DNA of 64,000 bases from Oscarella lobularis (GCF_947507565.1 NC_089187.1:1488001-1552000); one strand, 5' to 3'. Positions 31,740 through 43,774 are shown, numbered from the stretch's first letter. Translations and numbers: made by a program. The notes: a model not told the origin generated them from the sequence alone.

Positions 31740-33823
31740 GGGGTTTCACGCACGTGAGCAATTATGCTACTCCTCCGTGCCAGTGGACATCCGGGGGTTT
31801 CAGCGTAACTGTACTGTTGTAAAACAGGGAATGTTGAAGGGGTACCGAGCAGCCATCTCGGACATGCGTTGCCACGAACGTTTTGACCAAAAGTTGACAC
31901 TAATCGGCGGCGATAATCCTTACGAATTGCCGCAATCCGCGTGGATTGATGACGTCGACGCTTGGCCGGCAATCACGTACATCCACATTGGGATGTATTT
32001 GGTGTACTCGCCAAGTCCCTACACAAGCGAGGCTCTAATGAACTACAAGAGCCTCGATTGCTATCAGCGATTCGTCGCTGGTTGGGTCAATGTCGTCGTT
32101 GTTCGTGTAGGCGCGACAGACGATGTCCGCGTTGTCACTGCTAAGGTATATTAGGGTCTTGTCGTCCAAACAACTGCAACTAGATACGGAATAGGTTAAG
32201 CATTCGCAGCGAATGTCAGAGAAGCCATTGCAAACTTGGATTGCAGCGGAAACTTCGGGCAAAATTGTAGCCGCTCACTGCAACTGTATGGCCGGGATGG
32301 GAGGCTTGCTCACACGTGGCGTCGCTGCTTTGGGCGATAGAAGCGGGCTGTGGACTGCGAGATTCGTTGACGGTGACCCAGAAGAAGGCATACTGGGTTT
32401 TGCCACCTGCTGTTAGGGAAGTGCCTTACGCTAGAATCCGCGATATAAAATTTATTGGAAAGAAGGGCTCGGCATCAGCTATGCAAGGTCACTCGTGCAC
32501 AGAAGAGAGTAGCGCCCCATCAGCATCATCCACTCCCAGTGAACGTTTTTGCAGCACTATTACGATCTCCTCGGAAAGGAAAAGGTCGTTCTTTGATGCA
32601 CTGGCAGGCTGCAGCACGAAACCGGCTGTTCTTGCAGTCAAACAAGAGTATCACAAACCGTTCATTACGGCATCAATGCAGCCGAAATTGCCAAGTCCTC
32701 TGATGAATCTGTATGACGCAAAGCTTCTCAGCGCATCATATGTGGAACTGCTTGCGGCAGCCGAGACTGTCCGCATTGACGTGTCGAAGGAAAAATGCTT
32801 GGCGGTGGAAGAGAATACTCGAGAGCAGTATAAATCTCGTGTGTGGTACCGTATGAGGAGCGGTCGTGTTTCAGCTTCAACGTTGAAGGCAGTATGCTGC
32901 ACGAACATTGCTACTCCAGCCCTGTCAGTGATTAGCTCTGTCTGTCATCTTGAACTGAAGTGTTTTCAAACATCGGCTACGGCATGGGGATGCAAGCATG
33001 AAGAAGAAGGCAGACAGGCATATATCCATCAATACAGTCTCGCGCACGAGAACCATAACGTCAAAGATTGCGGGCTTTTCATTCATCTGGAGCTCCCATT
33101 TCTCGCTGCTACACCTGACGGAGTAGTTTCATGTACATGCTGTGACGAGGGCGTTCTGGAAGTACTGTAAAGGTAAGTTAACATTTTTTGACCCATTTAA
33201 ATATACTTCTGCATTTTTACTGTGCAGTGTCCATTTTGCAAACGCGATCAAAGTATATCTGAAGCAGCCACAGATAAGTCGTTCTGCCTGCAGGCACTAG
33301 ATGGACAGCTTTGACTGAAAAGGAATCACAGTTACTACTACCAGTTTTCGATCATTGAACTTCAATTACACGACTCATGTTATTGTTTGGGTAGGTTCAG
33401 TGCCAAATCTTTTGTACCCAGCGAGTATATTGCGACTTCGTCCTGTGGACAAAGGACGACTTACATATAGAACGGATATATCCCGATGAAGAGTTCTGGC
33501 ACGAATGCGTCGAAAAGGCTGAAAAGTTCTTCAAACAAGCTGTTCTACCGGAGTTAATGGGCAAATGGTTCACAAGAATCGCGCAGCTTTCAGCAGACGA
33601 AGTATCTTCCCATTTGTCCGTCAGCCGTGATCTTATGTGCTACTGCCGTAAGCCGGATGATGGAACACTATCGCTCCGGTGCGACAACGACCGCTGCAAA
33701 TATCGATGGTTTCACCTCGACTGTTTGAAGCTCCAGGCTACTCCCAAGTCGAAGAAGTGGTACTGCCCGGATTGCCAAAAAGAACGGAAAAAAGATGTCC
33801 TCCTAAGTAGATCTTGGCGTTAA
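31740..33823 (+). pseudogene. ISL2EU-type YqaJ nuclease gene with SWIM-like and PHD zinc fingers, frameshifted
   Basis: Blocks in order: LKGYRAAISDMRCHERFDQK, NPYELPQSAWIDDVDAWPAI, KSLDCYQRFVAGWVNVVVV, a 64-bp intron (32146-32209, phase 0), then [11 protein letters not shown] with [16 protein letters not shown] (SWIM-type CxC...CxH). The YqaJ/lambda-exonuclease-like core follows: SRVWYRMRSGRVSASTLKAV, WGCKHEEEGRQAYIHQYS, FLAATPDGVVSC and GVLEVK (Asp and Glu-x-Lys of the fold). A PHD finger closes it: CYCRKPDDGTLSLRCDN, WFHLDCLKLQ, WYCPDCQ. Two bases are missing near 32304, four are extra near 33167, one is missing at a donor near 33350, and a TGA sits near 33313. YqaJ proteins are the second product of ISL2EU transposons. 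The gene faces the DDE_4 gene, with 25 bp between the ends. Confidence 0.72.
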
Positions 33824-33847
33824 TGAGAATTGTATAGGCACGGCCTG

Positions 33848-35257
33848 TCATTCTCTGGGTACGACAGAATTACAAAGATTTACCAACCCGCAGCATACTC
33901 TAACTATTCTGTCTAGCATAGGTAGGTCACCGCTTACCGCCATGGCAGCATCGATAGGATGCGTTTCACTGAGAATTGAAAATTTCTGCCTAATGACTCC
34001 GATGACTCTTTCCACGTGAATTCTAACGTTGGCAATGCGACGAGTTTGTTCGACTTCAATTCCTGTGAGCTGTTTCTTCCCCCGAGTCCATGCTGGAGTT
34101 GTGACACGAGCACAGAATAGTCCGACTGACTCTTTGATGTCAAACCCTTTGTCAGCGAGCACAGTGTCCCCAGGAAGTAGATTGTCCAACATCGAGCAGT
34201 TTTCGGCGAGTCTCTTGTCACTTACTCGACCACACCATCCGTGTGATATATAACTAACCGTTCCTGGTGGGGTTATGCCAATTAAATACTTCTCTGTGTT
34301 GTGGTGTTTATAGGAACTAAACGTTTGGGCTATGGCAAGCAAATTGGTAGGCCTCTCGAGAAACACCTCAAAGCAGTCGATGATCACGACACACGAGGGG
34401 CAGTGCTTCACAAAGTTCATCGGCATAGTTGCTCTCAGAACGTCCCTATCGGGCCATACTATGACATTCGCGAGTGCTCTATACTGGACATTGATGGTAT
34501 CGACGAGTATTCGATGGATTGTGCTTATGCTCAGCAAATCGGACTGAAAGATCTTCCAGTCTTAGTCCCAACCTCAGCCTCATCAAAGTCATCAGCAGTT
34601 GTTGAAATGACGTGACAGATCGGCAGTTGCGGAGATCTGGCTGTATATACTGTAATAGAATATTCAGTAGTTCCCACGTTGGCAGGCCCGTGTGGAACAA
34701 TACTTTTCGATCATCGTCTTCGAAAGCAGATTCGTTGCGGGAAAGACGTTGACAGGCACGTTCCCTTTCAGATAAGTGCGCCTTGGTCTTTCAAGCTCCT
34801 GCTGAAGGGCATCAATGTCTCTCTGGGACAAATCCGTCTGGCAGCCGGTCCCAAGTTCTTCTTCACAATGTATCTTGCCTTGGTCAACTGATGACGACTC
34901 CTCGTCACTCCTATCTAGCATTGTACGCTTTGCCCGTCGGTTCTGCACCCTTTCATGGCGTCGCATATTGGGTGACCCGAAAGTCCGTGAGGTATCGTAC
35001 CCGAGCTTTCTCGTGGATACCCAGTCGGGATTCCCAGTATCCGCGAGATGGGAGGGTTGTCCGGTGATAAAGTGATCGCTACAGACCCGTAGGTGTCGGT
35101 GAGAAGCCGGTTTGAAGTCTGAACGATGGATGGCATTTAGCCACTTCCGCCGTAGACTCGAGGTCCAGCCTGTTGTTCGGTCTAGCGCGCGCGCCATCCC
35201 TGCCAACAGGCTGGAAACATATGACAGCACGTGACTCACGTGCTCAGTGCCAGCCAA
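33848..35257 (-). pseudogene. ISL2EU-type THAP/DDE_4 transposase, frameshifted
   Basis: N-terminal THAP-like region (RKWLNAIHRSDFKP, RVCSDHFITGQPS, NPDWVSTRKLGYD); the first Cys pair of the THAP finger is not found. Then a coiled segment (RDIDALQQELERP), FHTGLPTWELLNILLQYIQP, RSVTSFQQLLMTLMRLRLGL, and the DDE_4 core: [16 protein letters not shown] (D), [34 protein letters not shown] (D), [20 protein letters not shown] and [16 protein letters not shown] (E). One base is missing near 34690 and another shift occurs near 34525, so three frames must be joined. It ends [10 protein letters not shown] at 33848. Paired tail to tail with the YqaJ-type gene, it defines an ISL2EU-like element. Its TIRs were not found by eye. 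Confidence 0.75.
35226..35244. promoter_or_regulatory. 19-bp palindrome with two CACGTG E-boxes
   Basis: AGCACGTGA and TCACGTGCT flank one central C: a perfect 9-bp inverted repeat holding two CACGTG boxes. It lies at the 5' edge of the DDE_4 transposase gene, whose true start is uncertain. It could be a bHLH-type binding site in the promoter, or it may lie within coding sequence. Confidence 0.35.
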
Positions 35258-35640
35258 TCGCTGACGAGCATTACAAGTTCCTACTTCTGGACGGTGATTG
35301 GCTCGGCTGGAAACACTTGGACCGCCTTCTTGGGACGGTGACGACGTTCATGACGTCGTTTTGAGCCGGATGACGTCGCCTGGAGCCGGAAGATCTTCAA
35401 GAAGTCGGCGAAGAGAGCGATTCAGATACGTTCGGCGCGTTCGCGAGCTTTAGGTTCACGATACTTTGTGGCTTTTGTCGGTTTCTATAGGCCGGCAAAG
35501 ATGTGGAGGCCCATTCGTCGCCATACTGACGTCAGCGCGAGGCTTTTAACGGTAAACGCCCTTTAGGATCTTGAACTGCCCACTTTAGTTCTACAAAACA
35601 AGCTCATTTGACGTTTTTCGCTTTGTTACCTTCCACACTT
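35258..35640. other. Region between the two divergent element genes
   Basis: No gene. It lies between the 5' ends of the minus-strand DDE_4 gene and the plus-strand DUF6589 gene. It contains several GACGTC/TGACGT strings (35333-35375, 35528-35535) that resemble CRE-type sites. One element end should lie here, but I could not place it. Confidence 0.35.
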
Positions 35641-35669
35641 GCTACTTGATCCACAATCTGAGTGAATTG

Positions 35670-37757
35670 ATGGCTTCTCCTCAACCCGTTCGGTCTTTTC
35701 CACGTCAGTGCTGCCTCTGCGATAAATCTTGCAGTTACAGTGACAAAGTTTTCAATCTTTTAAAAAACGGCAGTCTACTGCTTGCATTCCAGAAGACTGT
35801 TGGCCCAGTAGACTGCACCATGCCACAAATTATTTGCGATTCGTGCAAGCGAAAGGTCGTTTCAGTAGATTCGAATCTCACAAAAGCGAGACATAAAGTT
35901 CATGGTCTTCTTCAAATCGGCGAACTCTCTGTAGGACCTGCTACTACAAATCTTTGCAGAATTTGCCGAAATTTGTTAAAGTCAACCTTCTTTAGCCTTC
36001 ATAACTTTATAGACGTTGTAGAAGAAATTGCAGAAACCAAAATCCAAATATCGGCAATAGCATCCCGTAGACTTTGCTCTTCGTGCAAGACTCTGCTAAA
36101 CAAAGTGGCAACTTCTCTTCAGCTTGGAAGAGAGCTTGCTGCCACTTACCAGAAAGCCACTGCAGCGAGCAAAAAACGAAATGCGTCTACGCCAGCAGCG
36201 ATGAAAGCACAGAGCACCGACGTTATGACTAAACGACGTCGAATCGATTCCCAGCCTAGTCCTGAAACGCGTGCGTTGGCTCAAAAGCTGATTTTCAGCT
36301 CTGACACACCTTCCAGATACAGGCCAATTGCTATTCGACCTCATCATGTGGCTTTTTCTGAAGAAGATTTAGATTCACTTCCAGTCGAATCTGAGGTCAG
36401 ACTAATTTACATGTACATCAGCTCATATTAGTCATTTTATTTTGTAATTAGAGTGCCTTTCACCTGCCAAAGGAGCAAAGCTTGCATGGAATCCCAACCT
36501 GGCTCCATTGTCGCAGCCATGGTCTGATTATCACAGCGCATGTAGGCATTGACATACTGTGATCGGTATTAATTAACGTCGTTTAGATAATAATTGAATA
36601 CGAGAGAGAGGGCAAATTAACGAGAGAGCTGCCGACCAGAATGTTTACCTTGGTTGAAGCCATTGCACGTTACTGTGATGGTAACGATGTAGTTCAAGCC
36701 TTACTGCAACACAGCGATCTAAGAGAGAAGTTACTTGACAGTGTAATCAAAATCATCACAGAAGAGTGCTTGAATATCGGCAGAGCTACTTCAGAATTGA
36801 CTGTTTCGAGATTCCTCTGTAGCCGATCTTCAGTCTTTCTCTGTCAGCAAGGCGGTTGAGCAGTTAACTGCAACAACACCTCTGTTAATGAGAATATTAG
36901 AAGTTGCTGCTACCTCCGAAAGAGAGCTAAAGAGAGGTCGCTCTACACCCAAACGAGGAAAAGCAACAGCAATTCTTACAGCTGCCGCTGTGCTATTACA
37001 CTTCAGAGACAACAAGCTCTCTGCGTTTCATCACCTGTTATCTCTGTTCCTCTACCACGAAGGAGGTACCAAACAAACTTTTAGGCAGCTGTCAAAACTT
37101 GGAATATGCATGTCTCATACAACAGTACTGCGAAAGATCGAGGAAGTTAGATCTTCCTTTGACCAAAAACTGACGTCCTGGAAGCACCAAGTGGAAACCT
37201 TTATTGCCCAAAAATCTTCTGCAAGCGAACAAGGACCGCCTATCGATTACCAAATAGTTGGCGATAACATTGACTTTGAAATACGGCCTCATTTCTCAAC
37301 AACTGTCCGAGAGAAACGCTTGATACACTGGTTTAACGTCATGGCAGTCAAACATCGGATATTGGCAAACCATTTACCAGATAACGGACCGCAGCGTCCT
37401 ATAAAAGAGTTTGAACCGTGCCATTGCATCCCTTCTGCAAAAGACCATGCAGTTTTGAGGCAAAACTTTATTGTTTTGGTTGAACGTGTTTTATCGGAGA
37501 GGATTGCTGCTTTTCGTCCTACAAAGCAAAGCGTTGTTCAGCATATTCCTCATAAGTATAGTGATATAGCGAGAAAAACCACTGACCAGGTAAACTCCGT
37601 AAAATTTACACAACTAACCTCTACTACTAACGAATCCTTTTAGATTCCTTTGGGACTAGTCGCAAAAAATGAAAATATTGCATCAGAAATGATAGAGATT
37701 ATGAGACACCTTCAAGACTACGTACCAAATGACCATGTGTGCTTTTTTGGAGGTGAT
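35670..37757 (+). pseudogene. DUF6589-type gene (copy 2) with N-terminal Cys-rich fingers, truncated
   Basis: The ATG at 35670 opens a Cys-rich region with three CxxC-type clusters (CCLCDKSCSYSDK, ICDSCKRKV, LCRICRNLLK with LCSSCKTLL), like a ZAD-type finger array. Downstream: VEAIARYCDGNDVVQALLQH, DLQSFSVSKAVEQLTATTPL, KATAILTAAAVLLHFRDNKL, FRQLSKLGICMSHTTVLRKI, YQIVGDNIDFEIRPHFSTTV and HIPHKYSDIARKTTDQ. A 54-bp intron (37589-37642) follows, then IPLGLVAKNENIASEMIEIM and CFFGGDQL. The DN-I-D box and GGDQL box are the DUF6589 hallmarks. The exon junction between 36396 and 36640 is uncertain, one base is missing near 36802, and the C-terminal part is cut off at 37757 by a Helitron fragment. 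Confidence 0.6.
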
Positions 37758-37762
37758 CAATT

Positions 37763-40195
37763 GGTGTCCCAGAGGTTTTGAGGATCCGAAATTTGGCAGG
37801 TGGTGAGCATGACGGCAAAAAGCGTACGAAGAGAGGACACTGAAGAATAAGCTGCTGCTTCTTCCATTGCAGTGAGCAAGTGTGCATCATCATCAAGTAG
37901 ACCAAGTAGTCGACATGCTTCTCTGAAACTGGCTTGTGCGATATTCTCAACTGTACGAAGTTCTTGAAATGAGCCGCAACCTTGCTTGTGATGAAGTAGA
38001 AGGCGAGCAAAAAAGCACTCCGATTGTTTCGGGTGAACGGTGTATACACGTCCAATAGCTCCAGTCTTTTTGAATGATGTCAGTTCGTCATCTTCATTGA
38101 TGACTTCAGCTCCTCTTTTTCTAGGTTTCCAGGTTTTTTTTCATATATGAAGTATTCAGGAATGTTAACGTATAAAAGACTTTTGACAAACTTTTGATCC
38201 GCCGTCAAGTCGCCTTCGGTAGAGCGGTATCGCAAACAAAGTTTGAAGTACGCTGTTAGAGTTGTTTTAGGCGGGTTTTCAGCTACTTCACATGCGTTTT
38301 CTTCATCAAAAAGGACTCGCTGTCCGTTTTCCAAATGAACCTGTAGAGGAACGACTGTAGGACTGCGGTCATGTATGCTAAAGCCAAATATGCGGTAGCA
38401 TGCTTCACTGCAGCTGAGGTATCTTGCAGCTTGATAAATTTCAATTTCGTCACGGCTATTCCGACATCTCAAAGCGTATGCCGCCATATCATTTCCTTTG
38501 TTTACGTATTTAATTACGTATTTGATTGCTTTGATACTGTTGCAGAGTTCAACGTTGATATGGCAATCAAACATTTCGCTGAGATAAGGGGAGTACGGCA
38601 CAACCCATTGATTATCAACGATGATATTGTTCCCCCGGAACTGTTTTACTGCCGTTCTTCCTCCATGGTTGGGATGGCGACGGCGATATAGTGTCGTTTG
38701 CCGACTTTGTTTCCGGATTGAATTCTTTTGGAAATCCTTTCGTGCACTTTCCATCTACCATGCACTGAGCAGAGGGGTTTTGACATCCGCACGGTCCATG
38801 AATCATGTGTGATGTAACAATATTATGCAATCGTGGATGAGACTGTTGATCGGGTATTTCTGCAGAAATAACAGAGTCGATGTCGTCAGCTCGTACTTTG
38901 TCATTGGAAGATAGCCATAGAAGAATATGCGCGTGAGGTAGGCCCCTTTTCTGCCATTCAATGGAGCAAACATTAGCGTTGACGTTGCCAAAAATACCTT
39001 TCTTTGTAATTTTCATCCATCATTGCCTTCCTTTTGAGATTGAAAACACGCGCTACAATGTCTGGCCGATGATTAGCAGCTTGGCCAGGAAAGAGTTCGT
39101 CTTGAATTTCAGGCCAAGAAGGATTGCAGGTCATTGTGATGAATAATGAGGGCCTTCCGTATTTTTAACATAGGACATTGCGTCTTGGGTCCTTTGATGC
39201 ATGTATCTCGGTCCTCCTATGAAAGTGCTTGGCAGAATGACTTTTTGTCCTATATTTTGAGGATTAGCATCATCTTGAAGAACAGCGTCGGCAAATATAG
39301 AATAATTTTCTGCTCGCAGTTGCTTTTGCTTTGCTCGAAGAAATGCAAGCCGTTCTGATTCAACTTTGACAGCCATATCAACAATATATTGCTGCATTAG
39401 CCTTCGTGATTTATGCAATGTGTTGAAATCAGGAGATGGCCGAACCATTAGTCGGTGGCAGTAGAACTTCATGCAAGTGACATTTTTCCCGTTCTGGGTA
39501 GGATAGTGGATTGAGTAGCCGTCTTCACCACTGGGAAATAGCAAGGGATGGGACCCCGCTTAGATGCGTACATGATGTTTGTCGCGTGTGCGGCAACCCG
39601 TACCCGACAAGAAAGATGCGTCGTCCACTCCACGGCGCAGAGAATTTGTACGTCTTTCTCGAAGAAGCTACGGACTGCAAATCCGTCCAAATCTGCGACG
39701 GCTAACCTGCTGCTGTGTGCTCTGGCTGTCGCTCAAAGCTAGTAAAATTCCGACCCCTTGGCTCCCAATTTGAGGTAGTGCAAACGTGGCTACGAGCAAC
39801 CATGGATGTGACGCTGCGGAAAATTCGATACAAGAGGATGTGCAACGGCTTACCCGCAACAGATCGACTTTCCTCAAAAGTTGCTCGCTATTCTTCTCCA
39901 GCTGATAGGTAAAGCGAGTCGGCAAAGATATCGTATAAGTCAGTGAGAACGGTAGGAGCGCCACTTCTAATCGTGATGCGACGTCATTTTCTGCGCTAGG
40001 ATCGACGGAGCCTATTTGCTTTGGCACTTTAGTAGTAGTAATCGTACGGACGAAAGACGGTGCACTTTCTCTACAGAGGAGGTCAGCAGTGGAATGACAG
40101 GGTCGAACGTTGTCAACGAACACGTCAGTCGAGAAAGGCAAGCGACCGTATCAAAGTCGTTAGACATACTATCTGCTAATTTCACCTGAAGTGGT
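37763..40195 (-). pseudogene. Helitron Rep (RepHel N-terminal half) fragment
   Basis: On the minus strand, in order: LLFPSGEDGYSIHYP, KFYCHRLMVRPSPDFNTL, QQYIVDMAVKVESERLAFLR, LPSTFIGGPRYMHQRTQDAM, then the HUH nuclease box in SIEWQKRGLPHAHILLWL. HMIHGPCGCQNPSAQCM, WVVPYSPYLSEMFDCHINVE and the tyrosine box YVIKYVNKGNDMA follow. Then LQVHLENGQRVLF, FVKSLLYVNIPEYFIYEKKP and IGRVYTVHPKQSECFFARLL down to CQISDPQNLWDTN. Rep nicks and rejoins single strands during rolling-circle transposition. Several frame changes are present (about 39100, 38620, 38060). The helicase half is absent: the fragment stops at 37763 beside the truncated DUF6589 gene. The family is close to the copy at 60134-63984. Confidence 0.8.
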
Positions 40196-40229
40196 GCCAT
40201 CGTCTCAGGCGTTATCTCAGGTTCAGTGG

Positions 40230-42756
40230 ATCAAATACAGTCGGGCACTGTCAAAGAAAGGCAAGCCAAAATCACACATTCATAATGAGTTATGTCAGTT
40301 ACTGTCGGTTGTTCCAGTGATGTGGTTTCCTCTGGTGCTTCGGCCAGGAGACTACAGCCACGAGAAATCTTTAAGGAATCGACCGATCACAATGATTCTC
40401 TTCATTTTTCGCCGCTGGATGCCAACAACCAGTTGCACGACGAAGGTAAACTTCATCCTGGACGCAGACGTTCAATAATAAGCAGATTCTATTTGATTAG
40501 GTACTGCAACAACACACGCTTTTAGGCGAAATCCGCCTACTGGTGTCAAAGAGAAGAGGTACGTGTTCTGTAATGGACGGCATTCTTCTTCATTCTTTTA
40601 TCTCAGGAAGTTTACCCACTAAAACAGGCGTAAAAGTTCAATAGTTAGTTAGAGTCAGTACATGAAGATTCCAACCCTGCTTTTCTTGCATTATTTTTGA
40701 CAGGTGTCAGTCTTCTATCCGCGAAAACAAAGGTCTGTTGTGAAAATTCTAAGAGGAAAATTTATGACGTTGGCAAGGAGCATGTTGAAGAACTCCAAGC
40801 CTGCTGCAGCAAAAGCTGCCTGGATTTGTCTGCAAGATGAGCTCCTTCATGTCCTGTCGTCAGTCGTGTCAAAGGAATGTGCAGAACTGTGCGAGCACAA
40901 TTCCATTTTCAGAAGAAGTTCACCCAATGAACTGAAAAACGTCACCATGAACGCCATGCTAGCAAAGGTTCAGCGAGTAGCTCCGACATTCTATACCGTA
41001 ATCAGTGCTGCAACCGGTTGCGAAAGCGAGGGTCCCATGGCAACGGCTATCTCCATTTTGCTGAAGCAGCGCAATAAAAGGGTTTCCGCGCTGGCGTACG
41101 TTATTTCTATTCTGCTCTAATATTCTGGGATAAAGAAACGGACTGCCGCAGTTCTAAACAGATTAGGAATCTGTGCTCACCCGTCAAGTCTACGAAGGAA
41201 ACTTCGAGACATATCCAAGGACTTTGATCTTCCTGTGGTGCAGTCTAAGATGCAATTGTCCGGAACGGTTGACATAAGGACGCCGCCGGCACAATTTATT
41301 GATACCGACAGCAGTTGTCATAGCGACGAGGACAGTGACATAGAAGAATGCGACAGTGGCGATGATGACGAGTCGTCTTGCATCCCTCATCAAGATGGTG
41401 ACAAAAGTCTGATGTATCCAATTACAGGTTGACCTGTCGATCAAAACCAAATTTATGACGCGTAAAAACGAAATAAGTCTTATCACTGATTCAATATGGT
41501 TGCGACGAACGAGCGGTTTCCTGTACCTTCCACCTTATCCAGCGGAAAACCGAGATGCTCAATATTTGACATCGAAAACAAGACATTTGTTGCTACATTA
41601 ACCGACGTGGACTGATAGCGAGAACCCTGACAAAGTACGTCAGCGAATTACAAGAATATCGTATGATGTTGCGGCTCAAATGTCTATTCAAATCCCGCTG
41701 GGATTGATCGAACACAATGAGCAGAAAACCGACGAAATGATAGAAGTACGTTAACTCGAAATATGTTCCGTATGTCGATGGCTCTGTCGTGCGACCAATG
41801 CAATTCGGAGGAGATCAGCTAACGACGGAACGACTTCGATCGTCTTGCTTTGCTCTCGCTGACGGTGACAGTGAGGAGAAACGTCTTACGGGATTGCTAC
41901 CTCACTCCAAAGATTTTCACTGCCATATGACTTTCATCGACCTTATTTTTAGCAAGTTTTACCTCGACAAATCCAACAACGAATGCGGGACTCTTGCTCA
42001 GCTAAAATGCCTTCTCAATCGAAAAATGTTTCAAAGAACGTCACGGACATTAGATCGTCGACGACTTTTATCGACGACGTATTCGACGGGTATGTCGTCG
42101 CGGCGTTCATGTTCCTGAACAATATGAAAAGCCCACACGAGAACGTCGTGCCACCAGGCATACCCGAAACACTAAAAAAGACCTGGTTTTACGAACGGGT
42201 TGATGAGGTCGTTGAGACGTTCGTTATACGTCCCCTTACTAGCGCAATCGAGAAATTGCAAGACGGTGACGAAAAGGATGAGGTTTCGAAGTCGAAAAAA
42301 ACAGGCGAAGACCAAACGTATTGCTCATCGATCGAGTCGTTTCACTGCAGATGGTATGGGTGCGAAGGAACATTCACATCCTACGAAAAAAGAAAGCAGC
42401 ACGAGAGGATTGGACACGGAATGATCCTCCCTGATACCCGTGAAAATTTGGTTGACACAGAAGAACTGAGCGACAAGGTTCTCAACTACACGACATCATT
42501 AATGACAATGTGCCTCCTTCAACGCTCTTTTCAAGATGCTTCTAATAATGAGCTGGACGGGCCGAGGTTGTTTCTTCATTGGAAAATTATGATTCTGTTT
42601 TTCCGAGAAGCCGGTCGGTCAAAGTATGCCCACGAATTGTTCCAATTCCAAGCTGATCAGAAAGCGCATCTATCTCCTGCAGATGCTCACCGGCAGCTAT
42701 GGGAGAGGGGATTTAATCTTAGAGGAGGCAAAGGAAAAATATACCTCTTGATTTAA
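40230..42756 (+). pseudogene. DUF6589-type gene (copy 3), decayed
   Basis: Blocks: RKQRSVVKILRGKFMTLARS, AWICLQDELLHVLSSVVSKE, NELKNVTMNAMLAKVQRVAP, TFYTVISAATGC, SILLKQRNKRVSALAYVISI, then a TAA (41118-41120), VLNRLGICAHPSSLRRKLRD, an acidic insert (DSSCHSDEDSDIEECDSGDD), VDLSIKTKFMTRKNE, QIPLGLIEHNEQKTDEMIEV, VRPMQFGGDQLTTERLRSSC, LLPHSKDFHCHMTFIDLIFS and CRWYGCEGTFTSYEKRKQHE (a C2H2-like finger). The tail contains LFLHWKIMILFFREAGRSKY and ADAHRQLWERGFNLRGGKG, ending at 42756. The DUF6589 GGDQL box and the C-terminal region are present. At least five frame changes or stops. A RecQ-like fragment faces its 3' end 380 bp away. Confidence 0.6.
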
Positions 42757-42759
42757 TGG

Positions 42760-43130
42760 TAGAGCCCAACAACCGTTACCTAAAAGAGATGATTTCCAAT
42801 CAAGGAGCAAATGTTTCGTTTGCGTCAGCCCAAGTCATAAGCCGCGTTGCGAAAGGAAAAAATTATTGAAAATTTTTATCACTACTGACGCACCTGTTTA
42901 CTGCGGAGAGCATCGACGTGCATCTTCAATGGAAGACGTTCTTGCAGTTATTGACTGCCTCACTACCAATAAGGTTTTTAATAACGTACCTCGCCGCCGG
43001 CATTCGTCATTTCCTCGAAAGCAACCAGTAACTATCTACAACCTAGACAGGGGCAAATTGCTTAGCTGGATTCAACGTAGCAAAAGAGACAGTCACACAA
43101 AACGAGAAATACATTTTCATCACTAATTTA
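42760..43130. other. Spacer between the convergent DUF6589-like and RecQ-like genes
   Basis: The frame at 42866-43126 (MKIFITTDAPVYCGEHRRAS) may be a remnant of either gene's tail. No domain recognised. Confidence 0.3.
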
Positions 43131-43133
43131 CTG

Positions 43134-43772
43134 TTCAGTGCACTCCCTATCGCCGACTTCGTCGTCTTCGCATTCGTTGTCGCTTTGATCGTTTGAGTCG
43201 TCGTCGTCATCGTCGCAGTCGCGATCCTTGCTATCAAGCATTCCGGTGTCGCTTTGGTGGAATATGTAACGTGGTACAGGAAGTTCTTCCTGTTTTCAAT
43301 TTTGGCAGGAGCAGCGCATGGAGCACAAGTCGCAGCAACTGTGCAATGGATCCTTTTGCTCAACGCTACACTCAAACAGAGCTAATAGGCATTCTCTCCG
43401 ACAGCCATCAGGTTTGCTCAAGTATTGCCTTATGTTCATGTCAGTCCCTCTGTTTAGAGCGCCTGAGTGCAGTAGAACCACGTGGCTTTCTCCGCCATCT
43501 CTACCAGCGCGTCCAATAGCTTGTAAGTAATCTTCAGCTGTGTGTGGTGGACCGTAGTGCACAACGGTTCGAACCCCTTTCATGTCGATGCCCATGCCCA
43601 GAGCACTTGTAGATATGACTACCCTGCACGTGCCTGATTCTGTTTCTAACGATTCCAAAACCGTCTTCTTGTTTTCTTCGTGGGTCGCAGAATGAAACAT
43701 GTTTCCAATCCCTCTCCTCTTACATCTAATGGTTTGACGTGAGCTAACACCGTTTTTGAACTCCCACACAAG
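43134..43772 (-). pseudogene. RecQ-like helicase C-terminal fragment (copy 2)
   Basis: Minus-strand reading: MFHSATHEENKKTVLESLET, CRVVISTSALGMGIDMKGVR (motif V), TVV HYGPPHTAEDYLQAIGRAGRDGG (motif VI, intact QAIGRAGRDGG), NIRQYLSKPDGCRRECLLAL and HSCCDLCSMRCSC (zinc-binding end). After an in-frame TGA near 43303 it continues into an Asp-rich tail (DRDCDDDDDDSNDQSDNECE). The ATPase core with Walker motifs is missing because the fragment starts at about 43772. It is the same type of RecQ-like end as at 16160-16545, again tail to tail with a DUF6589-type gene. Confidence 0.7.
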
Positions 43773-43774
43773 AG

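Noticed and set aside
35646-35669. Start upstream of the Met at 35670 for the DUF6589 copy
   Set aside because: The upstream start in this frame is a non-ATG codon; the ATG at 35670 (MASPQPV) is the simpler choice.
43555-43580. GGTTCGAACCC resembling a tRNA B box
   Set aside because: It lies inside the RecQ-like coding region (RTVVHYG) and no A box or cloverleaf surrounds it.
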